Source: DAOPZC01 sp035353175 (GTDB lineage Bacteria; Verrucomicrobiota; Kiritimatiellia; RFP12; UBA1067). Taken from it: a stretch of 64,000 bases of DNA. Shown here piece by piece: positions 25,280 through 34,792 of this stretch (the first letter of the stretch is position 1; each line of letters starts with the position of its first letter). The translations under genes and the position numbers were made by a program. The notes beneath the pieces are model-generated. The model worked only from the letters and a program-made list of their open reading frames with translations. It searched no databases and was not told the DNA's origin. The stretch covers positions 1 to 64,000 of the forward strand of contig DAOPZC010000005.1 of NCBI GenBank assembly GCA_035353175.1, given 5' to 3'.

Positions 25280-28200
25280 GTGTATCTAAAACAGATCGAG
25301 ATTACCGGCTTTAAAAGCTTTGCGGACAAGACCCGCCTGCAGTTCGAGCCCGGCATGATTGCGATCGTCGGGCCCAATGGCTGCGGCAAAAGCAATGTAT
25401 CTGACGCGATCCGCTGGGTGCTGGGCGAACAGCGCCCCACCTCGTTGCGGTGCGCGAAGATGCCGGACGTGGTGTTTAACGGCACCGACACCCGCAAGCC
25501 GCTCGGCATGGCCGAGGTCTCCATCACGTTCGCCGACTGCGAGGGGCTGCTCGACACGGATTTCAACGAGGTCACCATCACCCGCCGCGTTTTCCGTTCC
25601 GGTGAAGGCCAGTATTTCATCAACAAGAACCTCTGCCGCCTGAAAGACGTCCACCGCCTTTTCATGGGGACCGGCATCGGCACCACTTCTTATTCGGTTA
25701 TGGCGCAGGGCCAGATCGATGCGATCCTTTCCTCCAAACCCGAGGACCGCCGCGCGGTCTTCGAGGAGGCGGCCGGCATCACCAAGTTCAAGGCCGACCG
25801 CAAAGAGGCACTGCGCAAGATCGAACAGACCGACGCGAACCTGTTGCGCCTCGCTGATGTGATCCGCGAGGTCAAGCGCCAGATCGGCACGCTCCAGCGC
25901 CAGGCCGGCAAAGCCCAGAAGTACAAGGAGCTGCGCGACGAGCTGCGCGGCCTCGACATTTTTCTCACCCGCCGGCGCCTGGCCGCACTGGACGTCCGTA
26001 TCCGCGAGCTGGACACCTCGATCCACGCGCTGAACGAACAGCTCATCTCGCATCAGGAGTTCGTGGCCGAGACCGAGGCCGAATCTGCGCACATCCACGG
26101 CCTGATTCACGAGACCGAGGAGCGCATCGCCGCGCTGACCGAACAGGCCGCGCAGGCGGACAACCGTTTCATCCGGGCGCAAGAGGTCATTAAGGTCAAC
26201 GAGCAGCGCATCGTCGAATACCGCGCGTGGGCCGAGCGCGACAACCGTGAGATTTCCGAGACCCAGACGCAGATCAGCCAGCTCAAGCTTCAGATCGAGT
26301 CGTTGGAACAGAAGCGGGTGCTCATGCAGCAGGCCGCCGCCGGCGAGCGCGCCAAGATGGAAACGGCGCAGGCGCGGTTCGACGCGCACAAGATCCAGAT
26401 CGACCAGACCCGCACCCGGCTGCAGCAGGACCGCCAGCGCTCTGTCGACTGCGAACGCCGCAGCGCCCAGATCCAGCAGACGCTCTCCGAAATGGAGGCG
26501 CGTCAGCGCGAATTGCTGATGAAGCGCGACCGCCTATCCGCCGAGCATCGCCAGGTGCAGGAGAATCTCGCCGCGGTCGACCAAGCCCGCGGCGACGTGA
26601 AGGCGCGCCTCGACGCCTATCATGAGCAGTCTGCGGCCGTGCTGGAGCGCTTCGAGGCGTTGGAAGAGGAGCGCTCCGAGACCAACAACGAATTGCGCTC
26701 GCTGCAGGACGAGGCTTCCCGGATGCAGTCCGAGGCCGCCGCCAAGCGGGCGCAGATCGATCTTCTGACGGATAAGAGCGAATCGGCGGACGAGTTCGCC
26801 GCAGGTTCCAGACAGCTGCTTGATCCGTCGAACCCGCTGGGGCTCGACGCCCAGAGCGTGCTGGGCCCGCTGGCCGAGAAGTTCAACGCGTCGGCCGACT
26901 TGCGTCTCGCGCTGGAGGCCGCGCTGCGCGCTTGGCTGGACGCCGTGGTCGTGCGCGATGTGGCCGCAGCGCGCCGGATGATCGGTTTGCTGCTCGCCCA
27001 GGGCAGCCACGCCGCGGCGCGCCTCGTGACCGCCTCCGGCGAGGCCCCTGCGACGGTCGAGCCGCCTGCGGGACTCTCGCCGCTGCTCGACCATGTGACG
27101 GTCGCCGACGATTTCTCGGAGGCCTCCCGCCGTCTGCTCGGGCACGTGTTTCTGGCCGAGACGTTCGACGCGGTGCCATTGGTCCTTCCTGCCGGCTGTT
27201 GCGTCGTCACGCGCGACGGCGCGATTTTCCATCCAAACGGCTGCGTCGAGCTGTGGATGCCTGACAACCAGGTCTCGAGCCCGCTGGCTCGGCGCATGCT
27301 GGTCGCCGACACTTCTGAGCAGCTTGTTTCGCTTGAAGAGAAGATCGCGGCGTATCGTCGCCGGCTGGAGCAGCTCAACGCCCGTGCGGGCGAGCTGACC
27401 CTGCTGATCAATCAGACGCGGCAGGAGCTGGACGAGAACCGCCGCAAAGCCGCGCAGGCCGAGGGCGAATATCAGACGGTCAGCCGCGATGCCGATCGCG
27501 CCCGGGCCCGCCTGAATGTGGTGTCCGGCGAACTCGGCACGCTGACCGAGCAGACCGCGGGCGACGACGAGAAGCGCGAGACGCTGACCGAAGAGCTTCA
27601 GGAGCTCATTTACACCCGCAACCAGTTGCTTGAGCAGACCGCGGAAGCGTCGGCGCTGCTGCAGGAATTGGAAACGGTCTACGGCGAGCTGAGCCAAAAC
27701 CTCACCGAGTGCCGCATCCAGGTCTCGAGCATGACCCAGCAGCTCGAGCATGCGTCCGCCCAGGGCGAGGCGATCCAGACCCGCATTGACGAGTTGGACC
27801 GCACGGTCCAAGGCCGCAGCCGCGGCGTGATGTCCTACGACGAGAGCATTACGCGCCTGACCAGGGAAATCGAAGCCCTTGAGGCGAGTCTCGACCCCAT
27901 GCGCATCGCCGCCGAGTCGTTGCACATGAAGATCGATGAGACGCGCCGCGAGCGCGGGACGCATCAGCGCGAGCTCGAAAAGACCGATGCCACGCTGGCG
28001 GAGCGCCGCCGCGCGCTGGACGCCGCGCGTGACGACAAGAGCAAGGCCGAGGTCGAGATCACCGAATCGCGCATGCGGCGCCAGAACCAGCTCGAACACA
28101 TCTTCAACGAGTACGGACTCTCGCCCGAAGAGCTGGTCGCGCATTCCGATCCCGCCTGGGAGGGCGGCGAGCCGCCGCCGGTGCCCGAAATCGAGGAGCG

Positions 28201-28987
28201 CGCCGCGAAACTCAGCGCCGACATCCAGGCGCTCGGGCCGGTCAATCTCGTGGCCATTGAGGAGTATAAGGAACTCGAGGAGCGTTACACCTTCCTCAAG
28301 GCGCAGGAGGAGGACCTGCTCAAATCGAAGGAGCAGATCATCGAGCTGATCACCATGATCAACAAGAAATCGGGTGAGATGTTCCAGTCGACCTTTGCTC
28401 AGGCCAACACCAATTTTGAATCGATGTTCACCAAGCTGTTCAACGGCGGCCAGGCTAAGCTCGTGCTGCTGGAGAACACCGAGGACCCGCTGGAATGCGG
28501 CATTGACATCATCGCGCGGCCGCCCGGAAAGCGCCCGCAGTCGGTGACCCTGCTCTCGGGCGGCGAGCGCACCATGACGGCGGTGAGCCTGCTCTTCGCG
28601 ATCTTCATGATCAAGCCCGCGCCGTTCTGCATACTCGACGAACTCGACGCCGCGCTGGACGACAGCAACATCGGCCGGTTCGTGCAGGCGCTCAAGGACT
28701 TCTTGGCGCATTCGCAGTTCCTGATCATCACGCACAACCAGCACACCATCGCGGGCTCGGATCTCGTTTACGGCGTGACGCAGCAGGAGAAGGGCATCTC
28801 CCGCATCGTTTCGATGCGCCTGAAAGAGATCGGCGTCAAGGAGTTGGCCATGGACGCGCCCGAAGCCGCCCCGACCATCGAGGTCGAGGACGAGAAGCCC
28901 AAGCGGTCCCGCAAGAAGAAGGCTGCCGCTGCGGCGGCGGAGCCCGAGGCGGAAGTCCCGGTCGCGCCCGAATCGGATCAGGACTGA
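25280..28987 (+). CDS. smc: Chromosome partition protein SMC
   Basis: A 1235-residue ATPase that organises and segregates the chromosome with ScpA/ScpB. Walker A (GPNGCGKSN) is at residues 31-39; then a long coiled coil, the hinge (about 495-655), a second coiled coil, and the C-terminal ABC signature LLSGGERTMTAVSLLFA with Walker B FCILDELDAALDD. The GTG at 25280 is chosen because GAGG lies just upstream and VYLKQIEITGFKSF is the normal SMC N-terminus. The last ~50 residues are an unusual Lys/Ala/Glu-rich tail (KKKAAAAAAEPEAE). Divergent from the heparinase gene. Confidence 0.95.
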   Translation: MYLKQIEITGFKSFADKTRLQFEPGMIAIVGPNGCGKSNVSDAIRWVLGEQRPTSLRCAKMPDVVFNGTDTRKPLGMAEVSITFADCEGLLDTDFNEVTITRRVFRSGEGQYFINKNLCRLKDVHRLFMGTGIGTTSYSVMAQGQIDAILSSKPEDRRAVFEEAAGITKFKADRKEALRKIEQTDANLLRLADVIREVKRQIGTLQRQAGKAQKYKELRDELRGLDIFLTRRRLAALDVRIRELDTSIHALNEQLISHQEFVAETEAESAHIHGLIHETEERIAALTEQAAQADNRFIRAQEVIKVNEQRIVEYRAWAERDNREISETQTQISQLKLQIESLEQKRVLMQQAAAGERAKMETAQARFDAHKIQIDQTRTRLQQDRQRSVDCERRSAQIQQTLSEMEARQRELLMKRDRLSAEHRQVQENLAAVDQARGDVKARLDAYHEQSAAVLERFEALEEERSETNNELRSLQDEASRMQSEAAAKRAQIDLLTDKSESADEFAAGSRQLLDPSNPLGLDAQSVLGPLAEKFNASADLRLALEAALRAWLDAVVVRDVAAARRMIGLLLAQGSHAAARLVTASGEAPATVEPPAGLSPLLDHVTVADDFSEASRRLLGHVFLAETFDAVPLVLPAGCCVVTRDGAIFHPNGCVELWMPDNQVSSPLARRMLVADTSEQLVSLEEKIAAYRRRLEQLNARAGELTLLINQTRQELDENRRKAAQAEGEYQTVSRDADRARARLNVVSGELGTLTEQTAGDDEKRETLTEELQELIYTRNQLLEQTAEASALLQELETVYGELSQNLTECRIQVSSMTQQLEHASAQGEAIQTRIDELDRTVQGRSRGVMSYDESITRLTREIEALEASLDPMRIAAESLHMKIDETRRERGTHQRELEKTDATLAERRRALDAARDDKSKAEVEITESRMRRQNQLEHIFNEYGLSPEELVAHSDPAWEGGEPPPVPEIEERAAKLSADIQALGPVNLVAIEEYKELEERYTFLKAQEEDLLKSKEQIIELITMINKKSGEMFQSTFAQANTNFESMFTKLFNGGQAKLVLLENTEDPLECGIDIIARPPGKRPQSVTLLSGGERTMTAVSLLFAIFMIKPAPFCILDELDAALDDSNIGRFVQALKDFLAHSQFLIITHNQHTIAGSDLVYGVTQQEKGISRIVSMRLKEIGVKELAMDAPEAAPTIEVEDEKPKRSRKKKAAAAAAEPEAEVPVAPESDQD

Positions 28988-29044
28988 CTGCGCGCGCCGG
29001 GCGGCGCTCTGAAAGCCGGCCGGTCAAAACACGCGCCGCAGCCC

Positions 29045-30469
29045 TCACGCGTTCGGCAGAAAGGCGCCTAAAGCCTTGAGCTTGGCTTGCAAGGACTTGA
29101 CGTCGATCGCGTGGACTGAGGTGCCGCCCGCCGCCGCCATCGCGGCGGCGATGCCGGCCGCCTGGCCCGTGATGAAGCAGCCCGGCATCACCCGCAGCGA
29201 GCCGTGCACCAGTTGGTCGGTGCTGACGCAGCGGCCGGACACGAGCACGTTGTCCAGCCCCTTCGGCGTCAGGATGCGGTAGGGTATGCCGTAGCTCTCG
29301 CCTTTGCCGTAACGGTATTCGCGGTCGAACTCCTGGCGGTGCTTCTCATAGCTCTCCTTGTCCGTGGTCTGCGGGTGGATGTCGATGGCATAGGCGTAGC
29401 GCCCGATCTCGTCGGGGAACACGGCGCGCCGCTTGTAGTCCGCAATGCCGAGCGTGTAGTCGCCCGTGATGCGGCGCGTTTCGCGCACGCCGAGGAGCGA
29501 GCCGGTCTGCACCAGGCGCGCGTTCTCGAAGCCTTTGAGATATCCGCGGTAGTAGCGCTCGTACTCCTTCATGCTCTTGCGTCCGAAGACCAGCGCTTCG
29601 GTGAGCGAGCGCTCGTCGGTGCCGTCGACGTTGAAGGTGTGGCCGATGTTGCCGCCGCCGAGGCCTTCGCCCATCTTGTGCATGCCGGTGAGATGACGGT
29701 CGGGCACGGTGAAGACGCCGTCCGCAAACGCCTGCTCCAGCCTGTGGCCGTCGGGCTGCGGCCCCTTCGGGCGGTTCGCCTCCCACGTTTTCCAGTCGAT
29801 GCCGCTCCAGACGCTGCAGAGCGTGCCAGGCATGAGATGGCCCTGCGCGTCGCCCTTCTCGAACGGCGCGCCCGCCCAGGCCGCCAGGTCGCCGTTGCCC
29901 GTGGCGTCGATGTAGACCTTCGCCCTCACCGCGAAGAGGCCGCTCGGCGCGGCGCAGACCACGTGGCGCACGCGGCCGCCCTCGGCTTCCACCGCGCTCA
30001 GGGTCGTGCAGAAGCTGAACGCCGCGCCCGACTCGCTCACCAGCGCGTCGTACACGCGCTTGAGCGCCTCGATGTCCGTGGCCGGCCCCGGCAGCGATTT
30101 GTCTTTGGCCAGCCGGTCCAGCACCCGCCGGCCGAACCCGCCGGGCAGGAAGTTGACGCCGTCGCTGACCGGCATGAAGACCGGCACGCGCCCGGCGGTG
30201 CCCATGCCGCCGAGGCAGGTGTGGCCCTCGGCCAGATAGACGCGCGCACCCTGGCTCCGTGCGGCGACGGCGGCGGCCGTCCCGGCCGGACCGCCGCCCG
30301 CCACGAAGACGTCGACGTCATATTTCACGGGCAGGCTGCGCCGCAACAGGATTTCGCCTGCGCCGACCGCGGGCGCGTCTGCCGCCCGGCTGCGTCCGGC
30401 CGCCAGGGTCCCCGCCGCCAGCAGCCCCGAGGTTTTCAGCCATGCGCGTCTGTTCAGCCGTGTCGTCAT
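29045..30469 (-). CDS. Tat-exported FAD-dependent oxidoreductase
   Basis: A 474-residue flavoprotein of the FAD_oxidored (PF12831-type) family. The ATG at 30469 has AAGGAGA upstream and opens a twin-arginine signal (LNRRAWLKTSG). A Rossmann motif DVFVAGGGPAGTAAA follows near residue 55, and the C-terminal FAD motif is VLVSGRCVSTDQLVHGS...GQAAGIAAA. The family includes many PVC and Bacteroidetes enzymes near sugar genes, with poorly known substrates. It is the last gene of the nine-gene minus-strand run, 62 bases after a MocA oxidoreductase that also has a Tat signal, so the two may work together in the periplasm on a sugar. Convergent with smc. Confidence 0.85.
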   Translation of the reverse strand: MTTRLNRRAWLKTSGLLAAGTLAAGRSRAADAPAVGAGEILLRRSLPVKYDVDVFVAGGGPAGTAAAVAARSQGARVYLAEGHTCLGGMGTAGRVPVFMPVSDGVNFLPGGFGRRVLDRLAKDKSLPGPATDIEALKRVYDALVSESGAAFSFCTTLSAVEAEGGRVRHVVCAAPSGLFAVRAKVYIDATGNGDLAAWAGAPFEKGDAQGHLMPGTLCSVWSGIDWKTWEANRPKGPQPDGHRLEQAFADGVFTVPDRHLTGMHKMGEGLGGGNIGHTFNVDGTDERSLTEALVFGRKSMKEYERYYRGYLKGFENARLVQTGSLLGVRETRRITGDYTLGIADYKRRAVFPDEIGRYAYAIDIHPQTTDKESYEKHRQEFDREYRYGKGESYGIPYRILTPKGLDNVLVSGRCVSTDQLVHGSLRVMPGCFITGQAAGIAAAMAAAGGTSVHAIDVKSLQAKLKALGAFLPNA

Positions 30470-30531
30470 GGTCGCGTCTCCTTTGCGGAAAGGAAAGGAG
30501 GGCGGGCATTCCTGCCCGTCCCGTTCCGTTG

Positions 30532-31920
30532 CTACAGCGTCCAGCCTTCGCGGTACTTGCGCGTGACGAAGGCTTGGGCGTCGCTGTCGTTGGTGACCTT
30601 CATGGCGTCGCCGTCCCACAGCAGGCGGCGCTCGGGGAAGCGGACCGCGAGGTTGCCCAGCAGCACCATTTCCGCGAACGGGCCGGAATAGTCGAAGTTC
30701 GAAATGGCCTGCTTCCCGTCCTTGATGGACTGCAGCCAGTTCTTTTCATGGCCGGCCTCGCCGCCCGGAATGCGCTCGAGCGTTTTGGGCGGACGCTGGA
30801 AATCCTTCATCGCGGTTTCGGGAATCAGCCGCGGGCTTCGGCCGTAGCAGCCGCACATCAGTTTGCCCTTGTCGCCGATGAAGAGGACGCCGCCGTCCGA
30901 GTCGCCCATCTGGCGGCCCTCTTCCAGCTCTTCCGGGCGAGGCGGCATGAGTCCGCCGTCCCACCACGTCAGGCTCACCGGCGGCAGGCCTTCCCGCTCA
31001 GGAAACTTGTAGCGCACGATGGACGAACGCGGGAAGTTTTCGTTCTTGGGCTCGGTCTTTTTCCAGAATCCGCCCCAGTAGGTGGAGATGTTGCCCTCGA
31101 CGCTGACGGGATATTTCAGCTTGAGCGACCAATAGACGCAGTCCATGACGTGGCAGCCGAGGTCTCCGAGCGAGCCCGTGCCGAAGTCGCACCACGCGCG
31201 CCAGCTCTGCGGATGGTAGCACGGGTGATAAGGACGCAACGGCGCGGGCCCGAGCCATTTGTCCCAGTCGAAACCGTTCGGCACCGCAGGCGTCTCGGTC
31301 GGCCGTCCGATTTCGATGCCCTGCGGCCACACGGGGCGGTTCGTCCAGGCGTGGACCTCGCGGACGGTGCCGATGGCCCCGGACCAGATCCATTCGCAGA
31401 CCATGCGCACGCCGTCGCCGGAACGCCCCTGGTTGCCCATCTGCGTGATGACCTTGTACTGCCGGGCGGCCGCGGTCATCGCGCGCGCCTCGCCGACCGA
31501 ATACGCCATCGGTTTCTGCACGTAGACGTGCTTGCCCGCGCGCATGCAGCCCATCGCGATGGGCGCGTGCGTGTGGTCCGGCGTCGCGATCACGATCGCG
31601 TCGATGTCCTTCTGCTTGTCGAGCATCTCGCGGTAATCCGCGTAGACCTTCGCGTCCGGATACGCCTTGAACGTGTGGGCGGCGTAGTTGGCGTCAATGT
31701 CGCACAGCGCAACGATGTTTTCGCCCGCCTCCGCGCACTTCTTGATGTTGCCGCCGCCCATGCCGCCGACGCCGATGCCGGCGATATTGAGCCTGCGGCT
31801 CGGCGGGGTCTGGCCGTTGAGGCCGAGCACATAGCCCGGCACGATCTGAAACGCCGCCGCGGCCACGGCCGAACGGCGCAGGAATGTTCTGCGCGACACC
31901 GACTCGATCTTCTTGCTCAT
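30532..31920 (-). CDS. Tat-exported Gfo/Idh/MocA-family oxidoreductase
   Basis: A 462-residue NAD(P)-dependent sugar oxidoreductase. The ATG at 31920 follows AAAGGAGG by 5-6 bases and begins a Tat signal (SRRTFLRRSAVAAAA). The N-terminal Rossmann domain has GIGVGGMGGGN; the family lysine lies in KHVYVQKPMAYS and the catalytic region has GSLGDLGCHVMD with the conserved His. The C-terminal domain is a beta-sheet dimerisation and substrate domain. Exported members are typical of Planctomycetes and Verrucomicrobia and presumably use a bound cofactor. It lies in the middle of the nine-gene run, 62 bases from each neighbour. Confidence 0.88.
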   Translation of the reverse strand: MSKKIESVSRRTFLRRSAVAAAAFQIVPGYVLGLNGQTPPSRRLNIAGIGVGGMGGGNIKKCAEAGENIVALCDIDANYAAHTFKAYPDAKVYADYREMLDKQKDIDAIVIATPDHTHAPIAMGCMRAGKHVYVQKPMAYSVGEARAMTAAARQYKVITQMGNQGRSGDGVRMVCEWIWSGAIGTVREVHAWTNRPVWPQGIEIGRPTETPAVPNGFDWDKWLGPAPLRPYHPCYHPQSWRAWCDFGTGSLGDLGCHVMDCVYWSLKLKYPVSVEGNISTYWGGFWKKTEPKNENFPRSSIVRYKFPEREGLPPVSLTWWDGGLMPPRPEELEEGRQMGDSDGGVLFIGDKGKLMCGCYGRSPRLIPETAMKDFQRPPKTLERIPGGEAGHEKNWLQSIKDGKQAISNFDYSGPFAEMVLLGNLAVRFPERRLLWDGDAMKVTNDSDAQAFVTRKYREGWTL

Positions 31921-31950
31921 GATTCCTCCTTTACCCGACGCACGAATGAC

Positions 31951-31992
31951 CTCACGCACTCACGCACTAACGCACTCACGCACTAACGCACT
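31951..31992. repeat. Short tandem repeat overlapping the end of the ROK gene
   Basis: Five 8-base units of CTCACGCA or CTAACGCA plus a partial unit. The block covers the stop codon and last codons of the ROK kinase (stop at 31983-31985). Confidence 0.85.
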
Positions 31993-32903
31993 TCCCCCAA
32001 CCCGTCCAGACACACGGCTGCCGCGCCCAGCAGCGCCGCCTCGTACCCCAGCCGGGTCCGCACGATCTTCACATTCTTGCACTGCGGCAGGGCTTCCGCC
32101 GCCAGCGTCCTCTGGATGGCCGGCAGCATCAGGTCCAAGGCCTTTGAAACGCCGCCCCCGATATAGGCACAGGCGGGATTCAGAAGATTTGCGGCAATGG
32201 CCAGCGCGCGGCCGAGATAAATGCCCGTCTCGTCGTAAACGGCCAGGGCGGCGGCATTTCCCTGCCGCGCCAGCTCTTCGCACCGTTTGGCATCCGTGCC
32301 GACGCCCAGCCCGGCTTCTTCCGCGCGGCGCGCGATGGCCACGCCCGAAGCGTGCGCCTCCAGGCAACCCCAGCCGCCACATCCGCAGAGACGGGGTTTT
32401 TGCCGCTCGACCTTGAGGTGCCCGAACTCGCCGGCGCAGCCCGCCGCGCCGCGGACCAATTTCCCGTCCGCAACAACCGCCCCGCCGTTGCCGGTGCTGA
32501 TGGTGATCCAGACGAAATCGCCGTCAGCCCCGCCGAAACGTTTTTCCGCCAGCGCGCAGGCGTTGATGTCGTTCTCGAAGAAAACGTTACCGTGTGCGAT
32601 GCCCAAAACGCCCGTCAGCAGGGGCCGCGCCTCAAAACATCCCCAGCCGGCGGAGGGCGATCCCAGAACCTGGCCGTCCAATGTGACCATGCCCGGAATG
32701 TTCATCCCCACGCCAGCCAAATTGGCCACCTCGGCTCCGACATCCCGCGCGCAGGCCGCCAGCATCTCTGCGCAGCGGCGGAAGTAGAAGGGGACGTCCG
32801 CAGTCGGCACCGCGTCCTGGCACCGCGCCAACACGCTGCCCGTTTCCGTCATCACTGCGGTCAGCACCTTGGTGCCGCCGCCGTCGATCGCTCCAATCAA
32901 CAT
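31983..32903 (-). CDS. ROK-family sugar kinase
   Basis: A 306-residue cytoplasmic kinase that phosphorylates a hexose or amino-hexose with ATP. The phosphate-binding loop GAIDGGGTKVLTAV opens the protein; the catalytic Asp is in ENDINACALAE. The ROK signature and zinc site follow: GEFGHLKV with the His ligand and the CGCGGWGCLE cysteines. GGGVS near the C-terminus is the adenosine motif. The substrate (glucose, GlcNAc, ManNAc, fructose or allose) cannot be told from sequence. It lies 87 bases after the SIS gene and before a MocA oxidoreductase gene in the same direction. Confidence 0.87.
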   Translation of the reverse strand: MLIGAIDGGGTKVLTAVMTETGSVLARCQDAVPTADVPFYFRRCAEMLAACARDVGAEVANLAGVGMNIPGMVTLDGQVLGSPSAGWGCFEARPLLTGVLGIAHGNVFFENDINACALAEKRFGGADGDFVWITISTGNGGAVVADGKLVRGAAGCAGEFGHLKVERQKPRLCGCGGWGCLEAHASGVAIARRAEEAGLGVGTDAKRCEELARQGNAAALAVYDETGIYLGRALAIAANLLNPACAYIGGGVSKALDLMLPAIQRTLAAEALPQCKNVKIVRTRLGYEAALLGAAAVCLDGLGEVR

Positions 32904-32990
32904 TTTTGATCCCGCCCTTGCGGATGCCCCGGGGCTGTGTCCCTGCCGCTCCCTGAAAAGGGCAGGGGCGGTTTCCCCGAACCGTCCGTC

Positions 32991-33602
32991 TTATTCGACT
33001 GAACAACCTGACTTGTCCGTTCCCGCCAGCCTGGCGAGACCCGGGCGCATCGCGCACACGAGATCATGGAAATAGATCAGGTGCATGTCCTCGAGCATCT
33101 CCATGGAGTCGGTCGGCGCGATCAGGATGTGGTCGCACAGCGGCTTCATCTGACCGCCGTCGCGTCCGCCGAAGCCGACCGTCGTCAGTCCCATTTTGCT
33201 CGCCGTCTTCAAGGCGTGGACGATGTTCGGCGAGTTGCCGCTGCCGCTGAACGCCAGCACCACGTCGCCTCGCTTGGCGTACGTGCGGAGCAGGATGGTG
33301 TAGATCTCTTCATACGAGAAGTCGTTGGCCAGACAGGTCACGAGCGCGTTGGAGTCGCTCAGGCAGAACGCGCGGAAGCCCGGCGTTTCGCCGACGCGGC
33401 ATCCCTTCACCAAATCGTTCGTGACGTGCGACGCGGTGGCGGCGCTGCCGCCGTTGCCGATCAGGAAGACGGTCCGGCCTTCGGCCTTGACCTTGAGCAA
33501 CAGTTCGCCGATTTCCGCCAGTTTGCCGAAATCCGTCCGCATCAGTTTCGCGGCGGTATCCGAGGCGTAAGCGGTCAGATCCATCTGTAAATCGTTTTTC
33601 AT
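32991..33602 (-). CDS. SIS-domain sugar-phosphate isomerase, GmhA-like
   Basis: A 203-residue single SIS domain. The ATG at 33602 has AAAGGA upstream. Motifs match GmhA-type isomerases: FLIGNGGSAATASHVTNDL (sugar-phosphate loop) and LAFSGSGNSPNIVHAL, then an HLIYFHDLV C-terminal segment with the His expected in the active site. GmhA converts sedoheptulose-7-phosphate to D-glycero-D-manno-heptose-7-phosphate. Here it sits 2 bases after a DHS-like gene and near PfkB and HAD genes, the usual partners in heptose activation, but inside an apparent catabolic operon. Either heptose or another sugar phosphate is possible. Confidence 0.82.
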   Translation of the reverse strand: MKNDLQMDLTAYASDTAAKLMRTDFGKLAEIGELLLKVKAEGRTVFLIGNGGSAATASHVTNDLVKGCRVGETPGFRAFCLSDSNALVTCLANDFSYEEIYTILLRTYAKRGDVVLAFSGSGNSPNIVHALKTASKMGLTTVGFGGRDGGQMKPLCDHILIAPTDSMEMLEDMHLIYFHDLVCAMRPGLARLAGTDKSGCSVE

Positions 33603-33604
33603 GT

Positions 33605-34792
33605 TTATCCTTTCCCACAGTTTTTGAGATTCGCGCCGATCGTGTTTACGGCGCCTTTTCGCGGCTGTCTGTCCGCGCGCTCCAATTCCCGCAGCAGCGC
33701 CACCAGGAAGGCTCGGTTGTCTGCGCTGGTGTAGGACATGCGGCCGCCCATCCGCGAAAAGGTTTTGCAGAAGCGCAGGTAGTAGGCGGGGCTGTCCTGC
33801 GGCGGCTCGCCGTCGCGGACCCAGTCCCACGCGGACTCCGCCAGATCCACCACGTGGATCGAGAAGTCTTCGATCGCGGCGCCGTGCTTGCGCGCCGCGT
33901 TGCGCGACATGGACAGCGCCTTCTCGAAAATCATCGGCGACATGACGGCCGACCCCACCGAGAGGTAGACGCCGCCTTCCAGCCGGCTCACCGAATCGAC
34001 GAACGCCAGAAAGTCTCGGTCTGCGGCGCGTCCGATGGGCGCGCCGCGGTTCAGCGGATGCGTATAGATGATGTCGTGCCCGAACATGGGGTGGGCCGTG
34101 AACGGCACGCCCGCCGTGTAGGCCGCGGCCTGCAGACCGTTCGCCTTGAACGGGTGGTCGACGCGCAGGAACCCCGGTTTCACGTGGCAGCGGAGCAGCA
34201 ACGATTTCAGATCGGCGGCTGCGGCGGCGCGCGTGAGGGCCGCTTCATCCGCGTGCGCGTCGGCCCCGGCCGCGATGGCGGCGGAGAATTCTTCAGGCGC
34301 GGGGAGCGTCAAGCCGTCCTCCGCCACGAAGGCCCCCACAGACTCGCCGTAGCCGAGGCCGCGATAGGCGCCGACCGCCAGCGCCAGGTTCAGGTACATG
34401 CCGGTCTCTTGCCAGATGCCGAACTGCCCCTCGCCGACGTAGCGCTTCACGTCCTCGCCGGAAAAGCCTTGGAAGGCGAATTCCCAGTCGTGGATCACGC
34501 CTGCGCCGTTGGTGGCGAAGTGGGAGATCCAGCCGCCTTTCATCAGGCGGACCATGACGGGGGAGAGCCCGTTCTTAATCGCGTGCGCGCCGAAAGCCAG
34601 GATGGCCGGAGCGCCTCTGGCGCGCGCGGAGCGGATCTCGGCGGCGGCCTGGCGGACGCTGTCCTGAGCGGCTGGGGTGAGATTCGGAACATAGGTTTCG
34701 GGGTCGATCCGGTCCCGTTCGAAGTCGAGCTTGTTGATGCGCTCGGCGAGCGGCCTGACCGTGATCGTCTTGCGGTCAAAAAGTTTGTTCAT
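33605..34792 (-). CDS. Conserved protein resembling deoxyhypusine synthase, in a heptose-like gene set
   Basis: A 395-residue cytoplasmic protein. Segments such as GAHAIKNGLSPVMVRLM, ATNGAGVIHDWEFAF and GQFGIWQETGMYLN suggest an NAD-binding Rossmann-like protein distantly related to deoxyhypusine synthase; bacteria lack eIF5A, so the true reaction must be different. I recall similar proteins beside GmhA/HldE-type genes in other bacteria, but could not check. It overlaps the PfkB kinase gene by 4 bases (ATGA) and ends 2 bases before the SIS gene, a tight arrangement that implies one pathway. Function is unproven. Confidence 0.6.
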   Translation of the reverse strand: MNKLFDRKTITVRPLAERINKLDFERDRIDPETYVPNLTPAAQDSVRQAAAEIRSARARGAPAILAFGAHAIKNGLSPVMVRLMKGGWISHFATNGAGVIHDWEFAFQGFSGEDVKRYVGEGQFGIWQETGMYLNLALAVGAYRGLGYGESVGAFVAEDGLTLPAPEEFSAAIAAGADAHADEAALTRAAAAADLKSLLLRCHVKPGFLRVDHPFKANGLQAAAYTAGVPFTAHPMFGHDIIYTHPLNRGAPIGRAADRDFLAFVDSVSRLEGGVYLSVGSAVMSPMIFEKALSMSRNAARKHGAAIEDFSIHVVDLAESAWDWVRDGEPPQDSPAYYLRFCKTFSRMGGRMSYTSADNRAFLVALLRELERADRQPRKGAVNTIGANLKNCGKG

